Source: Methanolapillus africanus (GTDB lineage Archaea > Halobacteriota > Methanosarcinia > Methanosarcinales > Methanosarcinaceae). Taken from it: 64,000 nucleotides of DNA. The notes under the pieces were generated by a model. The model had not been told where the DNA came from. It searched no databases and saw nothing but the letters and a program-made list of their open reading frames with translations. The position numbers and the translations under genes were made by a program. The DNA lies in assembly GCF_032714475.1 (NCBI RefSeq), contig NZ_JAWDKD010000013.1, forward strand, positions 1-64,000, read 5' to 3'. Position 1 is the stretch's first letter, and each line of letters opens with the position of its first letter. Below are positions 36,209-43,838 of this stretch, in pieces.

Positions 36209-36250
36209 TTGCCGGCCGCCGCGCGCGTTATGGCGTTCGTTTTTCCTGAT
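36209..36250 (+). repeat. GCGCGTTAT 3'-end element, copy E (short)
   Basis: TGCCGGCCGCCGCGCGCGTT followed by ATGGCGTTCG, after the pyrimidine tract downstream of mrpG and in the same orientation. The 3' half seen in other copies is missing. Confidence 0.7.
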
Positions 36251-36348
36251 TCATAAACAATACGATCGGTACTGTTTTTTGTTTTTCTTCTTTTTTGAAG
36301 GGCTGTTTTTGGCAGAATAAGTTTTAAATATCTTAATTTTCATTCTAC

Positions 36349-36382
36349 TTTTTAACACGAAACTAAAAAAACGTGTTAAAAA
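36349..36382. promoter_or_regulatory. Perfect 11-bp inverted repeat upstream of the DUF4198-like gene
   Basis: TTTTTAACACG (36349-36359) and CGTGTTAAAAA (36372-36382) with a 12-base spacer, just upstream of a TTTATATTATATT box (about 36391-36403). The arms contain TAACAC and GTGTTA, hexamers shared with the candidate NikR site at 41136. No T-run follows it that would suit a terminator, so an operator is more likely. Confidence 0.55.
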
Positions 36383-36436
36383 TTGTTTCAATTTTATATT
36401 ATATTTTATTATCATTTTGATTTTGGAGAAATATTT

Positions 36437-37405
36437 ATGTTCAAAAAGATGACATTTTTGGCGTTGGCGGCCTTTCTCGTTTTGATTTTCGCCGCCATGC
36501 CCGCGTCCGCCCACTCTTTAATGATGATGTCCGGCGACAATTTAACCGACGCCTGCGAAGCGGATATTCACAATTATTTAATCAACCCCGGCGTTCAGTC
36601 GATTGTGATTGTCGGCGGTCACGGCTACGAGTATGATTTTGAGGACACGCCCGATATGCTCACTGTGACGATTACGGCGCCCGACGGCACGACCAAAAGC
36701 GTTGCCACCACGACGGTGACGGAAAATTTCACCAACATTTTGTCCGGCGGCAAATACGTTTTGAATTACCAGCAAGTAAACGTCACTTTTGATCAAAAGG
36801 GCATTTACTACTTGTCGACGTCCATGGACGAAACAACCACAACAAATAACACAACAACGACCACCACCCAGTTATCCAAAATGATGATTTTTGTCGGCAG
36901 CGGCACTTGGGACGGTTGGTCCAGAGATTTGGGTCTCCCCTTGGAATTTGTGCCGTACACCCGTGTCGGCGGTCTGGCCACCGGTGAAGCCCTTTACGGA
37001 AAAGTTGTCGCGAACGGCGCCGGCGTTTCCAACATCACTTTCTACGGCGAACCCGTGAACAACGCGACCGCCGCAAAAGCCGCTTACGATGAGATCAAAC
37101 AAACCTATCCGGAAATCGGCGAAGACATTTATTTGGTTTATTCCAAACGCGCCTACACCGACGGTTCCGGTGATTTCGTGTCGACCCCCAACGCCCCCGG
37201 CGTTTGGATGTATGTCGCCGAATCCAACAAAACCGCAGACGGTCACAGCTTTAAAACAACATTCACCGTTCCGGTTTTGGATCAATTGTCCACAAGCACA
37301 GCAACAACCACAGCAGACGGCACAAAAACAGTTCCCGGATTTGAGCTTGTCATCGGCGTTTTGGCAGTTCTCGGCGTTGGTTTGTTCCTTTACAAAAGAA
37401 AATAA
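36437..37405 (+). CDS. DUF4198-like exported protein with PGF-CTERM sorting signal
   Basis: 322 residues. An N-terminal signal peptide (MFKKMTFLALAAFLVLIFAA) ends in an ASA-H junction, so the mature chain would begin with His, as in DUF4198/NikM-type metal-related proteins. Two beta-rich parts follow (about 25-160 and 175-285); LEFVPYTRVGGLATGEALYG resembles the DUF4198 core. A Thr-rich spacer stands near 145-160. The C-terminus VPGFELVIGVLAVLGVGLFL plus YKRK is a PGF-CTERM signal (P300-G301-F302), implying processing by archaeosortase A and lipid attachment. GGAG precedes the ATG at 36437. A perfect palindrome lies upstream of the TATA box. Metal binding is a family-based inference. Confidence 0.72.
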   Translation: MFKKMTFLALAAFLVLIFAAMPASAHSLMMMSGDNLTDACEADIHNYLINPGVQSIVIVGGHGYEYDFEDTPDMLTVTITAPDGTTKSVATTTVTENFTNILSGGKYVLNYQQVNVTFDQKGIYYLSTSMDETTTTNNTTTTTTQLSKMMIFVGSGTWDGWSRDLGLPLEFVPYTRVGGLATGEALYGKVVANGAGVSNITFYGEPVNNATAAKAAYDEIKQTYPEIGEDIYLVYSKRAYTDGSGDFVSTPNAPGVWMYVAESNKTADGHSFKTTFTVPVLDQLSTSTATTTADGTKTVPGFELVIGVLAVLGVGLFLYKRK

Positions 37406-37442
37406 TGTAAAGTAACCACTATTTTCTTTCTTTTTTTCTTAG

Positions 37443-37822
37443 AAAACCCTCCCGTTTAAACAGACGCGTTTCGCGTCTGTTTAAACGGATTCCACTTATC
37501 TGCAGATGCAAATTGTAAATTGGAATCTGCAGATGCAAATTGTAAATTGGAATCTGCAGATGCAAATTGGATTAGGAATACAACTGTATTTTTGGAAACA
37601 GCAGGTACAAACTGAAATCTAAAAACAGTCAACTGCAGATGCAAATTGAAATTTAAAAATAGTGAACTGTAGGTGCAAACTGAAATTTTAAAATAGTTAA
37701 CTGTAGGTGCAAACTGAAATTTTAAAATAGTTAACTGTAGGTGCAATTGGAATTTAAAAATAGTTAACTGTAGATGCAAACCGTAATTTTAAATTAGAAT
37801 ACAGTAGGTACAAGCTGTAATT
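37443..37822 (+). repeat. Mosaic palindrome/tandem-repeat element, locus M1
   Basis: Begins with AAAACCCTCCCG and a perfect 17-bp stem CCGTTTAAACAGACGCG (37452-37468, partner 37472-37488, loop TTT), then GGATTCC. Three 27-bp units starting TCTGCAGATGCAAATTG follow at 37499, 37526 and 37553. After a spacer come 34-bp units starting AACTGTAGGTGCAAACTG at 37631, 37665, 37699, 37733 and 37766. The spacer (ACTGTATTTTTGGAAAC) and repeats are shared with locus M3. It occupies almost all of the 37406-37901 gap. No convincing ORF. Confidence 0.8.
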
Positions 37823-37830
37823 CAAAATTC

Positions 37831-37934
37831 GTCTTCTAATTTTATTTATATTTATCAAAAAATTGAATATGTATTTATATAATCTTGCTGAATATTTTTA
37901 TATGACGTCACAAAGACTTCCGATTCGGTTTCTT
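37831..37934 (+). repeat. 104-bp promoter plus N-terminus duplication, copy 1
   Basis: Nearly identical to 38646-38749. It contains a TATTTATATAAT box (about 37872-37883), the ATG at 37902 and the first 11 codons (MTSQRLPIRFL) of the following gene. The TATA-to-ATG distance of about 25 bases suggests a leaderless transcript. Confidence 0.8.
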
Positions 37935-38606
37935 TTTATTTGTTCTCTCATTTTTGTTTTAAATTTGATACCGGTTTCAGCATTTGAAGATATTCAAACG
38001 GATGATCAAAACCATCTGGAGCAAATTTCAATGACGTATTCCGATTCAGACCTGAAAGCTCTTGGTTATTCAAATAAAGAAGTTGAACTGTTGCGGTGGA
38101 AATCCGGAACGATGAATTCATCCAAATTAGAAGACAATCTGGTTATCGGACAATGGGTCGGCTCGGGAGATGAAGATTTTGTTTACCATCCGGAAACAGA
38201 TGAAACGACGGTGACGATTTATTATTCCGTTTCATGGAAAAAAATGCCTTTGATGAAATTCAACGACGCTGTTTATTTCAACGGCGGAGAATGGCTTATC
38301 GACAAACCGAATTCTTCTTTCACGGCCGATTACAGCAACGGATCGCAGATTCAATTTCCGCTTTATTCGGATTCCGCATTTGATACTTATTCAAAATTCC
38401 CGTTGACGTTTTCCAATCCGGAAACAAAATCTAAAGAACAGTTTTCACAAGGTTCCGGAAAGATGGTTTTGAGTCATTACGGAAACGTTCCTTATGTGAC
38501 GCCTTCAACAACATATGGGCATTATTATTCGCCGTTTGTTTCCAAGCACCTGATGAGTACGTGTACGTCGTCCGAAACCATTTATAATGGTTCGGATTCG
38601 TCTTAA
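37902..38606 (+). CDS. Secreted protein of unknown function
   Basis: 234 residues. Signal peptide MTSQRLPIRFLFICSLIFVL followed by PVSA-F. I do not recognise the mature part: charged and aromatic, with YSDSDLKALGYSNKEVELLR, a probable beta-rich middle, and a Ser/Thr-rich end. The ATG at 37902 is chosen because it gives a canonical signal peptide and lies about 25 bases after a TATA box; in-frame starts at 37863/37869 would put the TATA box inside the coding region. The promoter and first codons are duplicated upstream of the next gene. Probably lineage-specific and exported. Confidence 0.65.
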   Translation: MTSQRLPIRFLFICSLIFVLNLIPVSAFEDIQTDDQNHLEQISMTYSDSDLKALGYSNKEVELLRWKSGTMNSSKLEDNLVIGQWVGSGDEDFVYHPETDETTVTIYYSVSWKKMPLMKFNDAVYFNGGEWLIDKPNSSFTADYSNGSQIQFPLYSDSAFDTYSKFPLTFSNPETKSKEQFSQGSGKMVLSHYGNVPYVTPSTTYGHYYSPFVSKHLMSTCTSSETIYNGSDSS

Positions 38607-38645
38607 TTTTAAAATTTGTTTAAAATGGTGTTTTATTGGAGCACC

Positions 38646-38776
38646 GTCTTTCAAATTTATTTATATTTATCAAAAAATTGAATATGTATTTATACAATCT
38701 TGCTGAATATTTTTATATGACTTCACAAAGACTTCCGATTCGGTTTCTTATTGTCTTTTTTTGTTGTCTTGAGTAA
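38646..38776 (+). repeat. Promoter plus N-terminus duplication, copy 2, with 19-codon remnant ORF
   Basis: 38646-38749 copies 37831-37934. The copied start opens a 19-codon frame (38717-38776, MTSQRLPIRFL then IVFFCCLE) that ends at TAA overlapping the AAAGGGG ribosome-binding site of the next gene. It is either a captured promoter with a relic N-terminus or a translated leader coupled to the gene at 38792. Confidence 0.7.
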
Positions 38777-38791
38777 AGGGGACTGATTGGC

Positions 38792-39022
38792 ATGGATGCG
38801 GATACGATTTACAGATATGGTTTGAGTGCGCTATTTTTCGGTTTCACTTTTGTTCTGATCCCGACGGCCTTTTTATCTTATATCTTTTATGAGACATTTC
38901 TTTGTGGTCCGTTGTTGGTTTTTTGGATGGCGGCGGTTGTGATCTACTGCACGTTTTTGATTTTGGATAAAATAAAAGAACTGAAACCGGATGAAATGTT
39001 AAAGGAGGAGAAATTGGAATGA
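38792..39022 (+). CDS. Small two-helix membrane protein of unknown function
   Basis: 76 residues with two hydrophobic segments (about 11-33 and 38-58) and a charged tail KIKELKPDEMLKEEKLE. AAAGGGG precedes the ATG by 11 bases. Its stop overlaps the start of the next gene (ATGA), so the two are translationally coupled. Expressed from the duplicated promoter at 38646. No family recognised. Confidence 0.6.
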   Translation: MDADTIYRYGLSALFFGFTFVLIPTAFLSYIFYETFLCGPLLVFWMAAVVIYCTFLILDKIKELKPDEMLKEEKLE

Positions 39023-39213
39023 CAGAATTATTTGTGATTTTTGCGATATTATCTCTCATAGCGATAACCACGGCACCGCTCCTATTAATATCGGCAATAA
39101 AAAAGGTATATAACCAAAAATCACCTGTTTTGGAATGTGTTTTATTGGTCATTGATGGATTCTGTTTCTGGTTTTGGCTCCTTATGGTCTTTGGAAGTTT
39201 ACCGACTCCCTAA
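39019..39213 (+). CDS. Small two-helix membrane protein of unknown function
   Basis: 64 residues, two membrane segments (about 4-26 and 38-58) separated by KKVYNQKSP. It starts in an ATGA overlap with the previous gene, with GGAGGAG just upstream. The pair may form a small membrane complex, but nothing identifies its role. Both genes are probably specific to this lineage. Confidence 0.55.
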   Translation: MTELFVIFAILSLIAITTAPLLLISAIKKVYNQKSPVLECVLLVIDGFCFWFWLLMVFGSLPTP

Positions 39214-39262
39214 GTCAATTTGGCAATGAAAATAATTTCATTGCTTTATTTTTTCATAGATT

Positions 39263-39748
39263 TTACTTATTCTGTTTTTGTTTTTTCAATTCATCTAAAA
39301 CAGCATCTGCATGTCCATCCACTTTCACATTATTCCAAATCTTTGAAATATTTCCGTCCGGATCAATCAAAAATGTTGTTCGGACGGTTCCCATGTTTTC
39401 TTTGCCCATGAATTTCTTGAGCTGCCAGACGTCAAACGCTTTGTTGGCCACGAGTTCTTCATCCGATAAAAGCATGATTTTGAGTTCGCGCTTTTCCGTG
39501 AATTTTTGATGAGAAGCGACGCTGTCTTTGCTGACGCCGATGATGATGGCGCCTTCTTTTTCAAATTGATCTTTCAGTTCGGAAAAAGCAATCGCTTCTT
39601 TTGTGCAGCCGCCGGTGTTGTCTTTCGGATAAAAATAAAAGACAATCCATTTTCCGAGGAAGTCTTTCAAACATGTTTTTTGGGATTCTTGATTCAAAAG
39701 GCAAACGGCAGGGGCGCTGTCGCCTGCTTTGAGTGATGATGTCGGCAT
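39263..39748 (-). CDS. bcp: Peroxiredoxin, BCP/PrxQ type
   Basis: 161 residues, normal length. Thiol peroxidase that reduces hydroperoxides; thioredoxin fold. The active-site region reads FYFYPKDNTGGCTKEAIAF with P41, T45 and peroxidatic C48. The usual DNTPGC is here DNTGGC, and the nearby resolving Cys (EAC) is Ile, so this is likely a 1-Cys form, although C16 and C26 exist. The downstream RTTFLIDPDG motif is present. The ATG at 39748 is preferred because AGGAG stands upstream; the frame extends 21 codons further without a ribosome-binding site. Cytoplasmic oxidative defence in an anaerobe. Confidence 0.9.
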   Translation of the reverse strand: MPTSSLKAGDSAPAVCLLNQESQKTCLKDFLGKWIVFYFYPKDNTGGCTKEAIAFSELKDQFEKEGAIIIGVSKDSVASHQKFTEKRELKIMLLSDEELVANKAFDVWQLKKFMGKENMGTVRTTFLIDPDGNISKIWNNVKVDGHADAVLDELKKQKQNK

Positions 39749-39852
39749 AATTTTTCTCCTGATTTGAATTTGATGAATATTCGAATTTGATGAATAATTC
39801 AAATCAATCACTTAAGTATTTGATTTTTCCGATTTCACTTCTTATTTTTTTG

Positions 39853-40935
39853 TTATTCATGTGAATGCCGGTGATGAATATCCGGATTGTGCGCATGTGC
39901 GTGCGTTTTTGTTTCATGTGTGTGAACGTGTGTGTGCGTGTTCGTGCCGTCCGGATTTGAATGAACGGTCTGACCGTCAGCGTGATTGTGATGGCCGTCG
40001 TCATGGCTGTGACCGTGTTCGTGCGTCAGTTCTTCATGAATGTGTTCATGACTGTGGTTTTCTTTGACGGCCAGCCAAACGCCGATCATCATCAATATGG
40101 CTGCGATCCAAAAAGCAGGCGTAACGTTCGTTCCGAAAATGATGAACGACACAATGACGCCCATAAACGGCGCTGCGGCGTAATATGTGCTTGTCCGGGC
40201 GGCGCCCAAATGACGCTGCGCTTTGACATAAAGAAAAATGCTGAGGCCGTAAGACACAAATCCGAGAACCATTGCAAAGAAAAGGGCTTGGAGGGGAATA
40301 TCGGAAATCGGCGTTCTTTCAAACAAAAAGAAAATCAGGGCGGCGCCGAGTCCGGATCCGAACCCTTTGATAATAACTATTTGAGCCGGATCTTTTTCCG
40401 ACATGTTTCGCGTACAATTATTTTCAAGTCCCCAGCAGCAGCAAGCGGCGAGAACCAAGAAGGATCCTGTGGAAAAGTGGAAGGTTGAGGCTGTCCAGTC
40501 GATGGACAAAATGATGGACGCGATTGTGATGATGCCGATCGACAGCCACATTCGTTTGCCGACGGCTTCTTTAAAAAACACAAGCGCGATCACGGAGGTA
40601 GCAACCATTTCAAAATTGAAGAGGAGCGACGCGTTTTCCGCGGTCGTCATCATCAAGCCGAGCATCAGCAAAAACGGCGCCAAGATGTCTAAAAGAATCA
40701 TCAGGATTGTCCACGGCAATTCTTTTTTGGTAATCTTCGCTTCTTTTTTGTCGGAACCGGCAGCGCGGGAGAACAACCGCATCGCAAAAATGCCGATTCC
40801 GGCGCCCAAATAAAGGAGGGAAACCATCAGCATCGGTGGGATATCGTTGAGCAGGAGTTTTGAAAACGGCGCGTTTAAACCGAACAGAAGCGCCGCCAAA
40901 AGCGCCAAACCGACGGCAGAATTTTTGATGTCCAT
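39853..40935 (-). CDS. EamA/DMT-family transporter with His-rich C-terminal tail
   Basis: 360 residues. The first about 290 form ten hydrophobic segments in two EamA halves (first half begins ALLAALLFGLNAPFSKLLL; the second ends FWIAAILMMIGVWLAVKEN). The last about 68 residues are a soluble tail with 23 His in alternation with Glu, Thr, Asp and Gly (for example HEHGHSHDDGHHNH), a metal-binding composition. Divergent from nikR, with a GTGTTAC half-site 47 bp upstream of the start. Family members carry diverse solutes; the tail and neighbour suggest nickel or another divalent metal, which is inference. Confidence 0.85.
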   Translation of the reverse strand: MDIKNSAVGLALLAALLFGLNAPFSKLLLNDIPPMLMVSLLYLGAGIGIFAMRLFSRAAGSDKKEAKITKKELPWTILMILLDILAPFLLMLGLMMTTAENASLLFNFEMVATSVIALVFFKEAVGKRMWLSIGIITIASIILSIDWTASTFHFSTGSFLVLAACCCWGLENNCTRNMSEKDPAQIVIIKGFGSGLGAALIFFLFERTPISDIPLQALFFAMVLGFVSYGLSIFLYVKAQRHLGAARTSTYYAAAPFMGVIVSFIIFGTNVTPAFWIAAILMMIGVWLAVKENHSHEHIHEELTHEHGHSHDDGHHNHADGQTVHSNPDGTNTHTHVHTHETKTHAHAHNPDIHHRHSHE

Positions 40936-40981
40936 CCTGATGCCTCATTTATTATTTTTGTCCAAAAATGTTTTTGAATTC

Positions 40982-41163
40982 GTGTTACGTTTTGATTTGA
41001 TTTGTATACGCATCTTCACATTTTTTACATACATTCTTCAAACGACTATTTTTAAAAACTGTCGTCCGTGTATATAAATTTAATTTTTGGACAACTTTAC
41101 TTGCGTAAAACTGATGTTCCGTCTTTGGATACTAAGTATTACCGCCGGATGCAAGAATAACAC
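40982..41163. promoter_or_regulatory. Divergent promoter region with candidate NikR operator
   Basis: GTATTAC-N14-ATAACAC at 41136-41163 matches the GTGTTAC-N13/14-GTAACAC form I recall for delta-proteobacterial NikR at 12 of 14 positions. A second exact GTGTTAC half-site is at 40982-40988. TATATAAAT near 41072-41080 is a TATA box usable in either direction, and TTATAAATG near 41171 is another for nikR. The 40936-41316 gap holds no convincing gene. Confidence 0.6.
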
Positions 41164-41316
41164 AAAGTCTTATAAATGTAAAAAGAGTTTATTTTATTTG
41201 TTGTATGACGACGGTTCTTTTCCGGAACCATCCCATGAATCAAATATTCAAAATCATATCAAAATTCATACGAATTTAAAAATCTCAAAATCAACATAAG
41301 ATCAAATGGTGGAAAA

Positions 41317-41757
41317 ATGATCGACGACAAAAAAACCGAAAAAGAATTGATGCGTATCGGCGTCTCGCTTCCGGACAATCTGCTCACAAAATTCGATAAC
41401 ATCATCGAAGAACGCGGCTATTCTTCCCGTTCGGAAGGCATTCGCGACGCGATTCGGAGCTACATCAACCATTACGAATGGATGAACGACATCAAAGGAA
41501 AGCGCGTCGGCACCATTTCTTTGGTCTACGATCACACCAAACGCGGCTTGTCCAATATGATGGCCGACATTCAGCATGAGCACTCCAACATCATCAAAAC
41601 GTCGATTCACGTTCACTTAGACCACGAAAACTGTTTGGAAGTCGTTGTGCTTGAAGGCGACGGCATTGAAATCAAATTGCTCGCCGAAAAAATTCTGTCC
41701 TTAAACGGCGTCAAGTTTTCCAAATTAACAACGGTTCCGTCAACGGATAAATTGTAA
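41317..41757 (+). CDS. nikR: Nickel-responsive transcriptional regulator NikR
   Basis: 146 residues. N-terminal ribbon-helix-helix (MRIGVSLPDNLLTKFDNI, about 12-50) and C-terminal ACT-like nickel-sensing domain. The nickel ligands have the exact NikR spacing: H87, H98, H100 and C106 (QHEH; SIHVHLDHENC). GGTGG precedes the ATG. It likely controls nickel uptake or homeostasis genes, important in methanogens for F430 and hydrogenases. It is probably autoregulated and may control the divergent His-tailed transporter through the site at 41136-41163. Confidence 0.95.
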   Translation: MIDDKKTEKELMRIGVSLPDNLLTKFDNIIEERGYSSRSEGIRDAIRSYINHYEWMNDIKGKRVGTISLVYDHTKRGLSNMMADIQHEHSNIIKTSIHVHLDHENCLEVVVLEGDGIEIKLLAEKILSLNGVKFSKLTTVPSTDKL

Positions 41758-41867
41758 AAATAAGTAAAATGAAATCGGATTTTCCGATTTTAATTTTCTT
41801 TTTTTATTCCTCTGCTGTCTCGTTATTTGAATTTGTAAGTATTCCTTACAAGTTGCTACTCTGCTTT

Positions 41868-41945
41868 TTTTGCCGGCGGTTCCGCGCGCGCGTTATGGCG
41901 CTCATTTTTGAAAATGTTTTAAAAAAACGGTGTGCGGTTTTTATT
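41868..41945 (+). repeat. GCGCGTTAT 3'-end element, copy F
   Basis: TGCCGGCGGTTCCGCGCGCG followed by CGTTATGGCGCTCATTTTT, then TTTTAAAAAAACGGTGTGCG and a T-run, downstream of nikR and in the same orientation. It is one of the copies retaining the 3' half. Confidence 0.75.
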
Positions 41946-42004
41946 GAGATTTTCAAATAACCGGACTTACTGAAAATTATTCCTGAAAGAAAGAAGAATT
42001 GAGC

Positions 42005-42077
42005 GGGCCCGAAGGGATTTGAACCCCCGACCTATGGATTAAGAGTCCACCGCTCTGCCTGACTAAGCCACGGGCCC
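42005..42077 (-). tRNA. tRNA-Lys (anticodon CTT)
   Basis: On the minus strand a 73-base cloverleaf: acceptor stem GGGCCCG/CGGGCCC, D-arm GCTTAGTCAGGCAGAGC, anticodon loop with CTT in GGACTCTTAATCC, T-arm GGGGGTTCAAATCCC. CCA is not encoded. Possible TATA boxes are TTTTTAAAAG near 42114-42123 and CTTTATATAAG near 42196-42206 on the minus strand. Confidence 0.95.
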
Positions 42078-42538
42078 ACAATGTTGGTTGATGTTGGTTT
42101 AAGTTTTGCAAAAAAGAACCGCTTTTAAAAACGGCTTCTTGCCCGTCTTTTCGGGTAGAATCCCCTCAAAACGAATATCCCATAATCCGTTTGACCTTAT
42201 ATAAAGGTTTCCGAAATCGGCTTTTTTAATTCAGATCTGTTTTCTAAAAACTCCCGCTGCGTCCTACTTATCCTCATGATATTTTTTATGCAGCGTTGCG
42301 TTTTGTTGATTTAATTTTTATCAATCGGGAAGGATTTTCACAAATGGGAGCAACGTCGGAACCTATTTATATCATCCTTGCCATGAATGCATAATTAATT
42401 TATTAGAATTATACTAAGCCTTCTGCTTTTGCTTTCGCAATTTGACATATATGGATTGGTCTCTTTTAAATTAGTTTTTCGTGCTGTTTTCGCTTTCAGG
42501 AGCGTTATTCAGCAACACAAATTCAAAGGTAGATTAAA
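42078..42538. other. Promoter region between tRNA-Lys and the TRAM gene
   Basis: Holds the minus-strand tRNA promoter and, on the plus strand, a CTATTTATATC box near 42362-42372, which predicts a start near 42395 and a leader of about 145 bases for the TRAM gene. AAAGGTAG precedes its ATG. No ORF or known structured RNA was recognised. Confidence 0.5.
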
Positions 42539-42766
42539 ATGTTTAAAAATTCAATGTTTAAGAACAGTAACGAAAACGTGACCGCCCCGGTTTCCGAAGG
42601 CAAAACCTATGATGTTAAAATCGAAGACATCGCTCAAAAAGGCGACGGCATTGCCAGAATCGAAGGCTATGTCATCTTTGTTCCGGACACCGCAGCCGGC
42701 GAAGAAGTCACCGTCAAAATCACAAGAGTGCTCCCGAAATACGCATTCGCAACCGTTGTTGAGTAA
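42539..42766 (+). CDS. Single-domain TRAM RNA-binding protein
   Basis: 75 residues: about 17 polar residues, then one TRAM domain (GKTYDVKIEDIAQKGDGIAR, YVIFVPDTAAGEEVTVKITR). Stand-alone TRAM proteins of this size are typical of methanogenic archaea; at least some act as RNA chaperones, in a role like that of bacterial cold-shock proteins. AAAGGTAG is at ribosome-binding distance. A strong terminator follows, so the gene is transcribed alone, from a promoter with a long leader. Confidence 0.93.
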   Translation: MFKNSMFKNSNENVTAPVSEGKTYDVKIEDIAQKGDGIARIEGYVIFVPDTAAGEEVTVKITRVLPKYAFATVVE

Positions 42767-42791
42767 ACAGGTTGTCAATTGACAATTCTTA

Positions 42792-42820
42792 GGATGTTGA
42801 GCGATCAACATCCTTTTTTT
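42792..42820 (+). terminator. Terminator of the TRAM gene
   Basis: Perfect stem GGATGTTG / CAACATCC (42792-42799 and 42806-42813), loop AGCGAT, followed by seven T. Confidence 0.9.
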
Positions 42821-42865
42821 ATCGAATTTTTATCTTTTAAATAAATTAGCAACTGTCCGGTGGAA

Positions 42866-42910
42866 AATAAAAAACGCCCGGACGAGTTGCCTCGTCCGGG
42901 CTTTGTTTTC
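42866..42910 (-). terminator. Terminator of the Ala/Lys/Pro-rich gene
   Basis: Perfect 11-bp stem GCCCGGACGAG / CTCGTCCGGGC (42876-42886 and 42891-42901), loop of four. On the minus strand it is followed by GTTTTTTATTTT. Confidence 0.85.
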
Positions 42911-42935
42911 ATTTCACATCGATTATGGGATGGTT

Positions 42936-43661
42936 TTACTGGTGGTGGTGTCTACCGGCCAAGAAGTGGAGAAGGAATGCGGCCAGACCAATGATAATGC
43001 CGTAGTAGGCCAATTTTTCAACTTTCTTGACTTTGCTTTTCTTGCTCTTCTTCTCTTTTTTCATGTACATATTGTTTTCCTCCTCAAGGGTGTCTTCATC
43101 ATCGTAAAATAAAATTTCATTGACATCGTCGAAAGACAATTCGATATCAATATCATCAATGTCATCTTGGCCGGCGTTTTTAACCGGAATTTTCTTTGCG
43201 CCTGCGCCTGTCGGCTTGGCGGCAGATTTGGGTGCCGGTTTTTTGGCGGCTGTTTTGTTGGGGGCCGCAGCGGTTTTTGTTCCGGCGGTTTTAGATGCAG
43301 ATGATGATTTGGATGCGGCCGGTTTGGCAGCGGTGGATTTTGAGGCTGCCGGTTTGGCGGCGGCAGATTTTGAGGCAGCCGGTTTTGATGCGGCGCCGGA
43401 TGTTGTCTTTACCGCCGGTTTGGCAGCGGGTTTAGATGCCGGTTTTGCTGCCGGTTTTGCTGCAGTTTTAGCAGCGGGGTTGGCAGCCGGCTTTGCGGCC
43501 GGATTGGCTGCTGCGGGTTTTGCCGTTGTTCTGGGTGCCGCCGGTTTTGTGCTTGACATGACCGGTTTAGCGGTCGATTTGGACGCGGCCGGAGCGATTC
43601 CGGCGGCTGTCGCATTTTCCTTTTCAGCCGGTTTCGGCATTGTGCTTGTTGTATCAACCAT
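42936..43661 (-). CDS. Tail-anchored Ala/Lys/Pro-rich low-complexity protein
   Basis: 241 residues in four zones: residues about 1-165 are Ala/Lys/Pro/Ser repeats (KPAAKPAAKPASKPAAKPA), about 168-195 are strongly acidic (DDIDDIDIELSFDDVNEIL), about 198-215 are Lys-rich (MKKEKKSKKSKVKKVEK), and a single membrane segment at about 217-235 is followed by GRHHHQ. GAGGAT precedes the ATG. The Lys/Ala/Pro composition recalls histone-H1-like tails, but the terminal membrane anchor points to a protein held at the inner face of the membrane. I do not recognise a family; function unknown. Confidence 0.75.
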   Translation of the reverse strand: MVDTTSTMPKPAEKENATAAGIAPAASKSTAKPVMSSTKPAAPRTTAKPAAANPAAKPAANPAAKTAAKPAAKPASKPAAKPAVKTTSGAASKPAASKSAAAKPAASKSTAAKPAASKSSSASKTAGTKTAAAPNKTAAKKPAPKSAAKPTGAGAKKIPVKNAGQDDIDDIDIELSFDDVNEILFYDDEDTLEEENNMYMKKEKKSKKSKVKKVEKLAYYGIIIGLAAFLLHFLAGRHHHQ

Positions 43662-43838
43662 GGATAATCCTCTTTTTATTAAGTATGAAAATATTGTACA
43701 TGAATATTTTCAGAGATGATTTAAAAAGATTAAAACATATTATAATATATTAATCTATATATAATTAATGTCTGAGTTAATCGTTGTGGTTTTCAATCTC
43801 TAAAATAAAAATAATCCGCATGGGAAATAGGCGTTTCT

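Noticed and set aside
37456..37779. Minus-strand open frame of 107 codons rich in LQLTIFKFQ-type repeats
   Set aside because: It is the translation of the M1 tandem repeats. There is no ribosome-binding site, and the repeats change period (27 to 34 bp), which a real coding repeat would not tolerate.
41087..41299. 70-codon plus-strand open frame between the transporter and nikR
   Set aside because: It overlaps the candidate operator and promoter, has no ribosome-binding site or recognisable features, and ends just before the nikR ribosome-binding site.
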